Shown here piece by piece: positions 8,796 to 17,349 of a stretch of 64,000 nucleotides of DNA. A model generated the notes under the pieces. It was not told where the DNA came from. It saw only the letters and a program-made list of their open reading frames with translations, and made no database searches. The stretch covers positions 96,275-160,274 of the forward strand of contig CAMKQH010000008.1 in the NCBI GenBank assembly GCA_946414885.1. The letters are read 5' to 3'. Origin of the DNA: an uncultured Lachnospiraceae bacterium. Lineage in GTDB: Bacteria > Bacillota > Clostridia > Lachnospirales > Lachnospiraceae. A program made the translations under genes and the position numbers. How positions within the stretch are numbered: position 1 is the stretch's first letter; the number at the start of each line of letters is the position of its first letter.

Positions 8796-9884
8796 ATGAA
8801 AATATGGAAGCTTTCGGCAGATTTGGACAAATACGATGATTTATGTCCGAAAACACCTTTTACGGCAGATGAACTACAGGCTTTTGACGGACGTTCCTTG
8901 AAAGCTTTGTGGAAACCCTTAAATGTGGAACCGATGGAACAAAAAAAGAAGCATAAATGGGGAGATTATCCAGGTTTTACGATTCCTGTGCTAAGTGAGA
9001 GAGCGCTTCAAATATTGAAACCGCTTATTAAGAATTCCTCAGAAGAGTTGGAACTGGTATTTGACGAGAAAAAGTATACGGCAATTAACGTAACTTCCGT
9101 CTTGGATGTTGTTGATTATGAGAAATCAATCTATAAGACATTTAGTGATGGGCGCAAAATTATGTTTTTTCGGAAGTATGCATTCAGAGAGTGTGAGGAA
9201 TTAAAACAGCATCACATTTTTAAAATTTTAGATGAATCTAAAAACAAGCCCTTTGTCTCAGATGCATTCAAACAGGCAGTGGAGGAGAACGGTCTGACCG
9301 GTTTTGAATTTGAGCTGGTCTGGGACAGTGAGGAACAGTCGGTTCAGGAACAGGCAGCGCCTGCAACAACGGGTGAGAAGAACCATGCTGATGCAGCGGG
9401 TATGCCGAATGAACCGTCTTCTACCGAAGCGGAGGGATTTACCTATGTCGGTGATCTGGATGACGAGGTGACGTCGGAGATCAACAGTGAGATTGCCTAC
9501 GCAAGAAAGCTGTTTTGGATCCCCAAGTATTCTGAGGGTAAGGATCTGGCGGCGCGAGTTTACAAGGCTGTGGATAAGGTGATACGTACCGGGCGATATC
9601 CCAGACAGTATGGGGACGCTGCGGACGTCGCAGTTGGGCTCGGATGCCTTTATGGACATGCCCTCGTAACTGGCTACGGCTGGAAGTGGAAGGGAGTAGG
9701 AAGTACGGCAGAAGACGCAGTGTTCAGTGTCGTATCCCCGGATGAAAACTGGGTGAACCCGTGCATGGTGTATCTGCAGAAGATTTTGGATGGAGAGAAT
9801 GAGAACACCACGCTGCTTTTATACAATATGATAGAAAAAACCATGAAACAAACGCCTGCGCACAAATTAACCTTTCTCACTTAG
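8796..9884 (+). CDS. Imm11-like (DUF1629) immunity-type protein
   Basis: The N-terminal 180 residues resemble the Imm11/DUF1629 family, found as immunity proteins in polymorphic toxin loci. Supporting features are a VFDEKKYTAINVTSVLDVVD segment, KIMFFRKYAFRECEEL and FVSDAFKQAVEENGLTGFEF. A linker of Ala/Thr/Glu (about 188-215) follows. The C-terminal domain (about 220-360) contains LGCLYGHALVTGYGWKWKG and recalls DUF3806-like domains, but that match is weak. No toxin gene is nearby. The gene is more A/T-rich than its neighbours and sits 18 bases after prmA and 43 before rsmE, in a spot where most relatives have nothing. It is probably a transferred gene using the prmA promoter. The function is inferred, not shown. 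Confidence 0.55.
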   Translation: MKIWKLSADLDKYDDLCPKTPFTADELQAFDGRSLKALWKPLNVEPMEQKKKHKWGDYPGFTIPVLSERALQILKPLIKNSSEELELVFDEKKYTAINVTSVLDVVDYEKSIYKTFSDGRKIMFFRKYAFRECEELKQHHIFKILDESKNKPFVSDAFKQAVEENGLTGFEFELVWDSEEQSVQEQAAPATTGEKNHADAAGMPNEPSSTEAEGFTYVGDLDDEVTSEINSEIAYARKLFWIPKYSEGKDLAARVYKAVDKVIRTGRYPRQYGDAADVAVGLGCLYGHALVTGYGWKWKGVGSTAEDAVFSVVSPDENWVNPCMVYLQKILDGENENTTLLLYNMIEKTMKQTPAHKLTFLT

Positions 9885-9927
9885 AACGGAAAGAGTTGCG
9901 GGTAAGGCATCCTAAAGAGGAATCGAA

Positions 9928-10731
9928 ATGTATCAGTTTTTTGTGGATCAAGCGCAAATTGACGTCATGAATAAAACCGTGACAATCACGGGCGCGGACG
10001 TAAATCATATCAAGAACGTGCTGCGGATGAAAGCGGGAGAGGAGCTTGCCGTGAGCAATGGGCAGGACGGGAAGGAGTACCGCTGCGCCATTCGTGCATT
10101 TCATGAGAAAGGTGAGCCTGCGGAAGCCTGTGGGATCGGGATTGCAGGCGGTGTGTGGCAGGAAGCCGCAGTCGAGTGCGAGCTTCGCTTCGTCAAGGAG
10201 GACGGCGTGGAGCTTCCCTCCAAGATTTACTTGTTTCAAGGACTTCCGAAAGCGGACAAGCTTGAGCTCATCATCCAAAAGTCCGTGGAACTTGGCGTTT
10301 ATCAAGTGATCCCGGTGGAGACAAAGCGCTCCGTGGTAAAGCTTGATGAGAAGAAGGCGAAGACCAAGACGGCCCGATGGCAGCAGATCTCCGAGGCCGC
10401 CGCAAAGCAGAGCAAGCGCGGCATCATCCCGGAAGTGAAGGAACCCGTGAGCTTCAAGAAAGCATTGGAGCTTGCAAAGGACGCGGACGTGAAGCTCATT
10501 CCCTATGAGCTTGCGGAGGGGATGGAGAAGACTCGTTCACTCATCGAGGGCATACGCCCAGGCCAGTCGATCGCCATTTTCATTGGCCCGGAGGGCGGCT
10601 TCGACGAAGCTGAAATCCAGGCGGCCCAGGAGGCAGGTATCGAGCCCATCACCCTTGGCCGGCGGATTCTCCGCACCGAGACGGCGCCCCTTGCCATCCT
10701 CTCCTGGCTCGGCTACCGGTTGGAAGCCTAA
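9928..10731 (+). CDS. rsmE: 16S rRNA (uracil-1498-N3)-methyltransferase RsmE
   Basis: RsmE methylates N3 of U1498 in 16S rRNA, near the decoding site. The 267-residue protein has the PUA-like N-terminal domain beginning MYQFFVDQAQ with HIKNVLRMKAGE. The SPOUT trefoil-knot domain contains FIGPEGGFDEAEI (about 218) and TLGRRILRTETAPLAIL (about 239), which form the AdoMet site. AGAGGA precedes the ATG at 9928. The position near prmA is conserved in Firmicutes, apart from the inserted Imm11-like gene. Confidence 0.95.
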   Translation: MYQFFVDQAQIDVMNKTVTITGADVNHIKNVLRMKAGEELAVSNGQDGKEYRCAIRAFHEKGEPAEACGIGIAGGVWQEAAVECELRFVKEDGVELPSKIYLFQGLPKADKLELIIQKSVELGVYQVIPVETKRSVVKLDEKKAKTKTARWQQISEAAAKQSKRGIIPEVKEPVSFKKALELAKDADVKLIPYELAEGMEKTRSLIEGIRPGQSIAIFIGPEGGFDEAEIQAAQEAGIEPITLGRRILRTETAPLAILSWLGYRLEA

Positions 10732-10794
10732 GGACGGTGGAACGCGGCGAGGCTTTGGGAATATGATAGAATAGGAAAGTATTTAGGAGGTCCC

Positions 10795-11967
10795 ATGGAA
10801 GTTTATTTGGACAATTCCGCAACCACGCAGGTTTTTCCTGAGGTTGCGGCTTATATGACGCAGATCATGTGTCAGCAATATGGCAATCCCTCCAGCCTGC
10901 ACTTGAAAGGAATGGAGGCGGAGCAGATCCTTCGCGGAGCAAAGGAAACCCTGGCGAAAATCTTAAAGGTAAATGAGAAGGAGCTCTTATTTACCTCCGG
11001 CGGCACGGAATCTGACAATCTGGCACTTCGGGGCGTAGCTTCAGCCTATCAGCGACGGGGACGGCACCTCATCACGACACAGATCGAGCATCCCGCGATC
11101 CTGCAGACCATGCATTATCTGGAGGAACAGGGATTTCAGGTGACTTACCTTCCCGTGGACGCTTACGGGCGCATTCACCTGGAGGATTTACAGCGCAGCA
11201 TGCGGCAGGACACGATTTTGGTATCCATCATGCACACCAACAACGAAGTGGGCGCGCAGCAGCCCATTGCCGAGGCGGGGGCATTGATCAAGCGCATGAA
11301 TCCCAACACGCTGTTCCACGTGGATGCGGTGCAGGGCTTTGGCAAGGCAAAGATCTATCCGAAGAAGATGAATGTTGACCTTCTCAGCGTGAGCGGCCAT
11401 AAGATCCACGGGCCCAAAGGAGTAGGACTTCTTTATGTTGATGAAAAGGTTCGGGTCCGCCCCATTTTGTTTGGCGGCGGACAGCAGGGGAACCTCCGCT
11501 CCGGAACCGAAAACGTGCCTGGCATTGCCGGAATGGCCATGGCGGCGAAGAAATTATACGAAAATTATGACGAGGACGTCAGAAAATTAGAGGAATGCAA
11601 GAGCTTCTTTATCGACGGCATTCAGCAGATGGACGGAACGCGCGTCAATGGCCTTCTTCCCGGGAATCCCCACGGTGAGGGCACGGCACCCCACGTGGTC
11701 AGCGTTTCATTCAAGGGAGTCCGGAGCGAAGTATTGCTTCATGCATTGGAGGAACGAGGGATTTTCGTATCGGCGGGCAGCGCCTGCTCCGCAAGGAAGC
11801 CCCAGCCCTCCGCCACGCTAAAGGCCATGGGAATTTCACAGGAGCTGCTCGGATCTACCATCCGGTTCAGTTTTTCGGTCTTTACGAATCAGCAGGAGTT
11901 GGAGTATACTTTATCGGTGCTGAGGGAAATTGTTCCGATGCTGAGAATGTATACCCGCAAGCGTTAA
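10795..11967 (+). CDS. Cysteine desulfurase (IscS/NifS family)
   Basis: PLP enzyme that moves sulfur from cysteine onto its own active-site cysteine for Fe-S clusters or thiolated tRNA. The 390-residue protein starts MEVYLDNSATTQVFPEV, has TSGGTESDNLAL (PLP phosphate binding), HVDAVQGFGK, and the PLP lysine in SVSGHKIHGPKG (about residue 203). The catalytic loop is SAGSACSARKPQPS, with Cys about 331. TAGGAGG precedes the ATG. It is 131 bases ahead of thiI, the same pairing as B. subtilis nifZ-thiI. The likely role is therefore sulfur donation to ThiI for 4-thiouridine in tRNA. Confidence 0.92.
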   Translation: MEVYLDNSATTQVFPEVAAYMTQIMCQQYGNPSSLHLKGMEAEQILRGAKETLAKILKVNEKELLFTSGGTESDNLALRGVASAYQRRGRHLITTQIEHPAILQTMHYLEEQGFQVTYLPVDAYGRIHLEDLQRSMRQDTILVSIMHTNNEVGAQQPIAEAGALIKRMNPNTLFHVDAVQGFGKAKIYPKKMNVDLLSVSGHKIHGPKGVGLLYVDEKVRVRPILFGGGQQGNLRSGTENVPGIAGMAMAAKKLYENYDEDVRKLEECKSFFIDGIQQMDGTRVNGLLPGNPHGEGTAPHVVSVSFKGVRSEVLLHALEERGIFVSAGSACSARKPQPSATLKAMGISQELLGSTIRFSFSVFTNQQELEYTLSVLREIVPMLRMYTRKR

Positions 11968-12097
11968 CGCCCGGATGCAGGACGGCTGCGGCCGGAAGAT
12001 GAGAGGCAAGATCGCCGCCGTGCAAGTGCCGGAGGGCGGCATGAAAGAAACGTGGCAGGAGAAAGCACGCGGAAAGCGTGCCGGAAAAGGAGTAAAC

Positions 12098-13276
12098 ATG
12101 TTTAAGGCATTTTTGATTAAGTACGCGGAAATTGGCGTTAAGGGAAAGAACAGGCATCTCTTTGAGGATGCACTGGTGCATCAGATCAAGGTGGCCCTGA
12201 AGCGCTGTGAGGGAAAGTTTTTCGTGCACAAGACCCAGGGAAGGATCTTTGTGGAGGCGGAAGGCGAATTTGATTTTGACGAGACGGTGGCGTGCCTTCG
12301 GCAGGTCTTTGGAATCTCAGGCATCTGTCCCGTGGTTTACGCAGAGGACGAGGGCTTTGACAAGCTGGCCGAGCGCATTGTGGAATATGTCGACAAGGTG
12401 TATCCCGACAAGAATAAAACCTTTAAGGTGAATGCCCGCCGCGCGCGCAAGGATTATCCCAAGGAATCCATGGAGATCAACGCGGATCTCGGCGAAGTGC
12501 TTTTGAATGCTTATCCGGAGATGTCCGTGGACGTTCATGAGCCGGACATTATGCTGAACGTGGAGATTCGCGAGAAAATCTATATTTATTCCGAGATCAT
12601 TCCGGGACCCGGCGGCATGCCCGTGGGGACTGGCGGAAAGGCCATGCTCCTTCTTTCCGGCGGCATTGATTCCCCCGTGGCAGGCTACATGATCGCAAAG
12701 CGCGGCGTCAAGATTGACGCGGTTTATTTCCATGCGCCGCCATACACCAGCGAGCGCGCAAAGCAAAAGGTAGTGGATCTCGCCAGGATCGTTGCAAGAT
12801 ATGCGGGGCCCATCTATCTTCACGTGATCAACTTTACGGACGTACAACTCCATATCTATGAAACATGTCCGCACGAGGAGCTGACCATCATCATGAAGCG
12901 CTACATGATGCGGCTTGCGGAGAAGCTTGCCCTGGACACGGAATGTCTTGGACTGGTCACCGGCGAGAGCATTGGACAGGTGGCTTCCCAGACTTTGGCT
13001 TCCATGGCCGTCATCAATGAGGTCTGCGAGCTTCCCATTTACCGGCCACTCATCGGCTTTGACAAACAGGACATTGTTGACGTATCGGAGAAGATCGGTA
13101 CCTATGAAACCTCCATTCAACCCTTTGAGGATTGTTGTACCATCTTTGTGGCAAAGCATCCCGTCACAAAGCCCAATCCCAAATACATTCGCAGGCATGA
13201 GGAAAAGCTTGGGGAAAAAATGGACGAGCTGGTAAAGAAAGCGCTGGAAACGGAAGAATTGATCATTGTGGAATAA
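12098..13276 (+). CDS. thiI: tRNA 4-thiouridine synthase ThiI (without rhodanese domain)
   Basis: ThiI adenylates and thiolates U8 of tRNA. The 392-residue product has an N-terminal ferredoxin-like/THUMP region (residues 1-165; KYAEIGVKGKNRHLFE, FKVNARRARKDYP). The adenylating domain carries the PP-loop LLSGGIDSPVAGYM (about residue 184). There is no C-terminal rhodanese domain, which is normal for Firmicutes; a partner cysteine desulfurase, here the preceding gene, supplies the sulfur. The frame is open upstream, but the ATG at 12098 follows AAAAGGAG and begins the conserved MFKAFLIKYAEIG. Confidence 0.95.
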   Translation: MFKAFLIKYAEIGVKGKNRHLFEDALVHQIKVALKRCEGKFFVHKTQGRIFVEAEGEFDFDETVACLRQVFGISGICPVVYAEDEGFDKLAERIVEYVDKVYPDKNKTFKVNARRARKDYPKESMEINADLGEVLLNAYPEMSVDVHEPDIMLNVEIREKIYIYSEIIPGPGGMPVGTGGKAMLLLSGGIDSPVAGYMIAKRGVKIDAVYFHAPPYTSERAKQKVVDLARIVARYAGPIYLHVINFTDVQLHIYETCPHEELTIIMKRYMMRLAEKLALDTECLGLVTGESIGQVASQTLASMAVINEVCELPIYRPLIGFDKQDIVDVSEKIGTYETSIQPFEDCCTIFVAKHPVTKPNPKYIRRHEEKLGEKMDELVKKALETEELIIVE

Positions 13277-13293
13277 GCTCAGAGCCTATTTGC

Positions 13294-13345
13294 AAAAAAA
13301 CACCCTCCGAAGCATTTGCTCCGGAGGGCGTGCGTTTTCTTTTTG
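13294..13345. terminator. Bidirectional terminator between thiI and the HPr-like gene
   Basis: A run of seven A's, then CCCTCCG and CGGAGGG (13303-13328) around an 11-base imperfect loop, then TTTTCTTTTTG. The A-run serves the minus-strand gene and the T-run serves thiI. Confidence 0.8.
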
Positions 13346-13387
13346 TGAAGCCTTGGACCGCCATGCGATTCAAGGATGCCTTGAGGA

Positions 13388-13618
13388 TTAAACCTCGTAG
13401 TTCTTCAGAACCTTCAGAACTTCTTCAGCACCATCCTCGGTATGGATGTTCAGGTCGATGGGCTTGGAAAGATCCAGGCTGAAGATCCCCATGATGGACT
13501 TGGCATCGATCACGTATCTTCCGGATACCAGATCGAAATCGTAATCGAACTTCGTGATGTCGTTTACGAAAGATTTTACCTTGTCAATCGAGTTTAAAGA
13601 AATTTGAACAGTTTTCAT
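13388..13618 (-). CDS. HPr-like protein lacking the phosphorylatable histidine
   Basis: The 76-residue protein has the length and fold pattern of the PTS carrier HPr. The motif around the regulatory serine is kept (IDAKSIMGIFSLDL; Ser41 here, Ser46 in HPr). The active-site segment GIHARPA is replaced by SIDKVKS, so there is no His15 equivalent and no PTS phosphotransfer should be possible. That combination recalls Crh of B. subtilis, which lost His15 but can be phosphorylated on Ser46 by HPr kinase to act with CcpA. Whether this is a true Crh equivalent is not shown. AAGGAGGTAAC precedes the ATG at 13618; its promoter is at 13658-13686. Confidence 0.85.
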   Translation of the reverse strand: MKTVQISLNSIDKVKSFVNDITKFDYDFDLVSGRYVIDAKSIMGIFSLDLSKPIDLNIHTEDGAEEVLKVLKNYEV

Positions 13619-13657
13619 GAATGTTACCTCCTTGTCTGTGTCATACCTTCTGCCTAC

Positions 13658-13686
13658 ATCATAATTGGTGCTTCATGAAAAGTCAA
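13658..13686 (-). promoter_or_regulatory. Promoter for the HPr-like gene
   Basis: Minus strand: TTGACT, a 17-base spacer, TATGAT, about 40 bases before the start codon at 13618. Confidence 0.75.
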
Positions 13687-13731
13687 GGGAAAAAAACGGG
13701 GAATTATAGCAGAAAAATAACGGAGAAAAAG

Positions 13732-15408
13732 ATGAAAACCATAGCATTTCACAACTTGGGATGCAAGGTCAACTCCTATGAGTTGGACGTCATGCAACAA
13801 ATCATGCGTGAGAAAGGGTACGAAATTGTCCCTTTTGACAAAAAAGCCGACGTTTACGTAATCAACACGTGCACGGTGACAAACATTGCGGACAGAAAGA
13901 GCCGCCAGATGCTGCACCGGGCAAAGCAAAAGAACCCGGATGCGGTGGTGGTGGCGGTGGGCTGTTACGTGCAGACGGACCTTGCGGGCGCGACGGCGGA
14001 CCCGGCGATCGACCTTGCCATCGGAAACAACCGCAAGAAGGACATCGCGGAGATCCTGGAGCAGTATCTCGCGGAGCGGGAGAAAAACCACGAAGCGGCT
14101 GACGGGGAAGGGTTTTGTAAAACTGGCGAAGCGGCTGACGGGGGATGGGTTGGTAAAACCGACAACGTAGCCGAAGGCGGCGAAATTTGCGGCGGCGCGC
14201 CGGACAAGACTCTCGGAGGCATGACGGTTCTTGACATTGCGCATGAAAAAGAATATGAGGAAATGCAATTAAAGACCACGGCGGAGCACACCCGTGCCTA
14301 TATTAAGATCCAGGACGGCTGTAATCAGTTTTGCTCTTATTGCGCGATCCCGCTGGCAAGGGGGCGCGTCCGGAGCAGAAAGCAGGAGGATATTCTGAAG
14401 GAAATCCGGGGGATCGTGGACGCGGGATATCTGGAGATCGTTCTCACGGGCATTCACGTAAGCTCCTACGGAATCGACTTTGAGAAGGCTGATGGGAACG
14501 CCAAAGGTGCCGATTCCGCGAAGAACGGTGGAATCGCGAAACTCTGCCAAGGGACGTCTCCTGACGCGGGCGGTAAATCCGCGGGCGGAGAAAAGGAAAA
14601 CGGCGCCATGGATTATCGCGGCGTGACGAGGCTCTTTGACCTGATCGAGGAGATCCACAAGATCCCAGGATTGCAAAGGATCCGCATCAGCTCTTTGGAA
14701 CCCAGGATCGTGACGCCGGAGACGGCAAAGCGTCTTGCGGCACTTCCGAAGGTTTGCCCGCATTTTCATCTCTCGCTCCAGAGCGGATGTGACGCGACCT
14801 TAAGGCGCATGAACAGGCATTATACCGCACAGCAGTATTTTGAGAGCGTGGAAGCCCTGCGAAATGCTTACGCGCCAAGGATTCCCGCCATTACGACGGA
14901 CGTGATTGCGGGCTTTCCCGGAGAGACGGAGGAAGAATTTGCAGAGACGAAAGCCTTTCTGGAAAAGGTTGGCTTTTATGAGATGCACGTGTTTAAGTAT
15001 TCCAAGCGCAAGGGAACCAGGGCGGCCGTGATGGACGGCCAGGTGCCGGAACCCGTGAAGGCGCAGAGAAGCGACGAGCTTTTGGAGCTGGAAAGAAAGC
15101 AGTCCATGGAGTTTCGCAGACGAAAGCTGGGGCAGGTTGTGGAAGTTCTCATGGAAGAAGAGAAGGTAATTGGGGGAAAGAACTATCTATTGGGACACAC
15201 GACGGACTATGTCCGCGTGGCGCTTCCGCTGCCGGGCGACGGAGCGACGCTTGATCACGGGGCGACGCCGAAAGGAAAGCCCGGCGCCGGGGCGGAATTG
15301 CACCAAGATGCCGGAAAAAATGCGCGGGCGGGAGAGATCCTGAGACTCGAATTACTGGAATTTCTTACGGAGGACATTTTACTTGGACGTGAAACTGATC
15401 TTTTTTGA
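13732..15408 (+). CDS. mtaB: tRNA (N6-threonylcarbamoyladenosine37-C2)-methylthiotransferase MtaB
   Basis: Radical-SAM methylthiotransferase that converts t6A37 to ms2t6A in tRNAs reading ANN codons. The 558-residue protein has the N-terminal MTTase domain with cluster ligands Cys11, Cys47 and Cys78 (LGCKVNSYE, VINTCTVTN, VGCYVQ). The radical-SAM triad CNQFCSYC is at 197-204, and a C-terminal TRAM region follows. It is over 100 residues longer than the usual 430-450 because of three low-complexity Gly/Ala/Lys/Asp insertions at about 118-163, 251-293 and 500-536. All keep the frame and none interrupts a motif. The frame is open from 13621, but the ATG at 13732 follows CGGAGA and starts the conserved MKTIAFHNLGCKVN. 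It overlaps the next gene by 26 bases. Confidence 0.92.
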   Translation: MKTIAFHNLGCKVNSYELDVMQQIMREKGYEIVPFDKKADVYVINTCTVTNIADRKSRQMLHRAKQKNPDAVVVAVGCYVQTDLAGATADPAIDLAIGNNRKKDIAEILEQYLAEREKNHEAADGEGFCKTGEAADGGWVGKTDNVAEGGEICGGAPDKTLGGMTVLDIAHEKEYEEMQLKTTAEHTRAYIKIQDGCNQFCSYCAIPLARGRVRSRKQEDILKEIRGIVDAGYLEIVLTGIHVSSYGIDFEKADGNAKGADSAKNGGIAKLCQGTSPDAGGKSAGGEKENGAMDYRGVTRLFDLIEEIHKIPGLQRIRISSLEPRIVTPETAKRLAALPKVCPHFHLSLQSGCDATLRRMNRHYTAQQYFESVEALRNAYAPRIPAITTDVIAGFPGETEEEFAETKAFLEKVGFYEMHVFKYSKRKGTRAAVMDGQVPEPVKAQRSDELLELERKQSMEFRRRKLGQVVEVLMEEEKVIGGKNYLLGHTTDYVRVALPLPGDGATLDHGATPKGKPGAGAELHQDAGKNARAGEILRLELLEFLTEDILLGRETDLF

Positions 15409-16195
15409 CATTGACGGAACGCTGATCAGCAACTGGCGGGACATGCCGGAATCTGCCGCACGGGCGATCCGGAAGGCGAGGGAAAACGGGCATCTGTGCC
15501 TTGTCAACACGGGACGCACCGCAAGTCTCGTCATGGACTGGCTCCCGAAGCTGGCCCCCTTTGATGGTTATCTTTGCGGGTGCGGCACGCAAATCTTCTT
15601 TCACGGAAGGGAGCTTATGCACAAGACCCTTTCCAAGTCAGAGGGAGAGAGCGTGATCCGCTGCCTGGAAAAGCATAAGATCGACGCGATCCTGGAGGGC
15701 GAGGACAACAATTATCACAATGATTTGGACAAGATGCACACGGAGACCTTCCTCAAGTACGTAACGGATCATTATTCGGACAGAAGCTGGGCGAGCTACC
15801 GCGAGGCGCCGGGGAAGTTTGACAAATTTTATTGCTTTGCGGACGATCCCCAAAGCGTTAGGGATTTTATGGCGGAGCAGGGTGACCTGCTGGATCTGAT
15901 CGACCGGGAGCACGGGTATTTTGAGATCGTCCCCAAGGGATATTCCAAGGCGACCTGCATGGACTTTTTGGTGGAACACTTAAACAATTTGGGGAAATAT
16001 CCGAAAAAGATAACGCTGGCGGATACGGTGGCCATTGGGGACAGCAATAATGACCTGCCCATGCTGGAACACGCGGGGATCGCCATTGCCATGGGAGAGT
16101 CCTCACAGGCGGTACTTTCCATGGCGGACCACGTGACGGCGGACGTCATGGAAGACGGCATATGGAAGGCGCTGGACTGGCTGGGCGTTTTGTAG
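15383..16195 (+). CDS. HAD-superfamily (Cof-type) phosphatase
   Basis: Cof/YkrA-like hydrolases dephosphorylate sugar phosphates, FMN or similar small molecules. The 270-residue product begins with motif I, FFDIDGTLISN, with the nucleophile and acid/base Asp pair. A C2-type cap domain (about 80-190) follows, then motif IV TVAIGDSNNDLPMLEHAG, and the C-terminus has GESSQAVLSMADHVTAD. The TTG start at 15383 lies inside the mtaB 3' end after CGGAGG, so the two are translationally coupled. The last 36 coding bases, stop included, are repeated just downstream. The substrate cannot be told from sequence. Confidence 0.88.
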   Translation: MDVKLIFFDIDGTLISNWRDMPESAARAIRKARENGHLCLVNTGRTASLVMDWLPKLAPFDGYLCGCGTQIFFHGRELMHKTLSKSEGESVIRCLEKHKIDAILEGEDNNYHNDLDKMHTETFLKYVTDHYSDRSWASYREAPGKFDKFYCFADDPQSVRDFMAEQGDLLDLIDREHGYFEIVPKGYSKATCMDFLVEHLNNLGKYPKKITLADTVAIGDSNNDLPMLEHAGIAIAMGESSQAVLSMADHVTADVMEDGIWKALDWLGVL

Positions 16196-16281
16196 GACGA
16201 TATATGGAAGGCGCTGGACTGGCTGGGCGTTTTGTAGGAGATACGTAGAAGACGCTGGACAGGTTGGGCACGGTATAAGGC
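16160..16281 (+). repeat. 42-bp tandem repeat duplicating the 3' end of the HAD gene
   Basis: Bases 16160-16197, covering the last codons and stop of the HAD gene, recur almost exactly at 16202-16239 (38 of 38 bases) and again, decayed, at about 16243-16281. A still weaker fourth trace (GGCACGTGGAAGGCGCCG) follows. The divergence increases with distance from the gene, as expected when a gene end was duplicated by slippage and the non-coding copies drifted. Confidence 0.9.
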
Positions 16282-16345
16282 GGCACGTGGAAGGCGCCGT
16301 ACGGAACCGGCGCTCCCAGGATGGATTTGCGAAGGAGGAAAACGC

Positions 16346-16882
16346 ATGAACGTTTGGCATGACATTGATGAGAAGAGAATCCAGACCATGGATTTTATGT
16401 CGGTGATTGAAATCAGTAAGGGAAGCAACATGAAATACGAGCTGGACAAGGAGACGGGCGTTCTTTGCCTGGACCGCGTTCTCTACACGGCGACCCACTA
16501 TCCCGCGAATTATGGTTTCATCCCCAAGACCCTCGGCGACGATCATGACCCGCTGGACGTGCTGGTGCTCTGCACCCAGCCCATTCAGCCCATGACCTTG
16601 GTCCGCTGCTATCCCATTGGCGTTATGAAAATGTTGGACTGCGGGATGGGCGACGAGAAGATCATCGCGGTGCCATTCGGTGACCCGACCTACAATACTT
16701 ATCATGACGTTTCGGAACTGCCGAAGCATGTGTTCGATGAAATCCAGCACTTTTTTACCGTTTACAAGAATCTGGAAGGCAAGGAAACGAAGGTGGATGA
16801 CATCATGGATGCCGCGGAAGCAGTGAAGGTGATCGAGCACTGCATCGATAATTACCGCGAAAAATACGGAAAACTGTCGTAA
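16346..16882 (+). CDS. ppa: Family I inorganic pyrophosphatase
   Basis: Cytoplasmic pyrophosphatase that pulls biosynthetic reactions forward by hydrolysing PPi. The 178-residue protein carries the family I features KYELDKETGVLCLDRV, HYPANYGFIPKTLGDDHDPLDVLVL (the Mg-binding Asp cluster DxDPxD is within DDHDPLDV) and GDEKIIAVPFGDP. GAAGGAGG precedes the ATG at 16346. It stands alone between the HAD repeat tail and the promoter of the ireB operon. Confidence 0.93.
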   Translation: MNVWHDIDEKRIQTMDFMSVIEISKGSNMKYELDKETGVLCLDRVLYTATHYPANYGFIPKTLGDDHDPLDVLVLCTQPIQPMTLVRCYPIGVMKMLDCGMGDEKIIAVPFGDPTYNTYHDVSELPKHVFDEIQHFFTVYKNLEGKETKVDDIMDAAEAVKVIEHCIDNYREKYGKLS

Positions 16883-16910
16883 ACATTTGGAGGCAATCCC
16901 TTCGCGGGTA

Positions 16911-16939
16911 TTGAAATTTTCTGAAAAATGGATTAAAAT
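16911..16939 (+). promoter_or_regulatory. Promoter for the ireB-ruvX operon
   Basis: TTGAAA, a 17-base spacer, TAAAAT, with a leader of about 90 bases before ireB. No obvious operator. Confidence 0.6.
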
Positions 16940-17034
16940 GTTCATAATTAGTACCTAAAATGGAATAATGGCGTCATTTGGGGATGCGCGGAACGTGCAG
17001 GAAACGGGAGTGCACGTGGAAAGCGAGGGTTATT

Positions 17035-17298
17035 ATGGATGATTTATCAAATACTCAATATTTTACCGTGGAAACGGAGCAGGAGACGGGGGCACAGATC
17101 GTGCTGTCTGCCGTTTACGAAGCGTTGCGGGAGAAGGGGTACAATCCCGTCAATCAGATTGTTGGATACATTATGAGCGGCGATCCTACCTACATCACCA
17201 GCCATAAAAACGCGAGAAGCCTGATCATGAAGGTTGAGCGGGATGAACTGGTGGAGGAGATGTTGCGCTTTTACATCGACAACAAACTGGAACAATAA
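17035..17298 (+). CDS. ireB: IreB family regulatory protein (DUF965/UPF0297)
   Basis: A small protein of 87 residues. In Enterococcus, IreB is the substrate of the Ser/Thr kinase IreK and controls cephalosporin resistance. The sequence has the threonine-bearing N-terminus [14 protein letters not shown], then [25 protein letters not shown], the family's most conserved stretch, and ends [11 protein letters not shown]. The frame is open upstream, but the ATG at 17035 begins the family N-terminus. In B. subtilis this gene (yrzL) precedes yrrK and yrzB, and the same order is seen here. Confidence 0.92.
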   Translation: MDDLSNTQYFTVETEQETGAQIVLSAVYEALREKGYNPVNQIVGYIMSGDPTYITSHKNARSLIMKVERDELVEEMLRFYIDNKLEQ

Positions 17299-17349
17299 AA
17301 AAGTGAACGAAGCTAGCTATCGCGCAGCGATTTAATTAGGAGGACTGCC

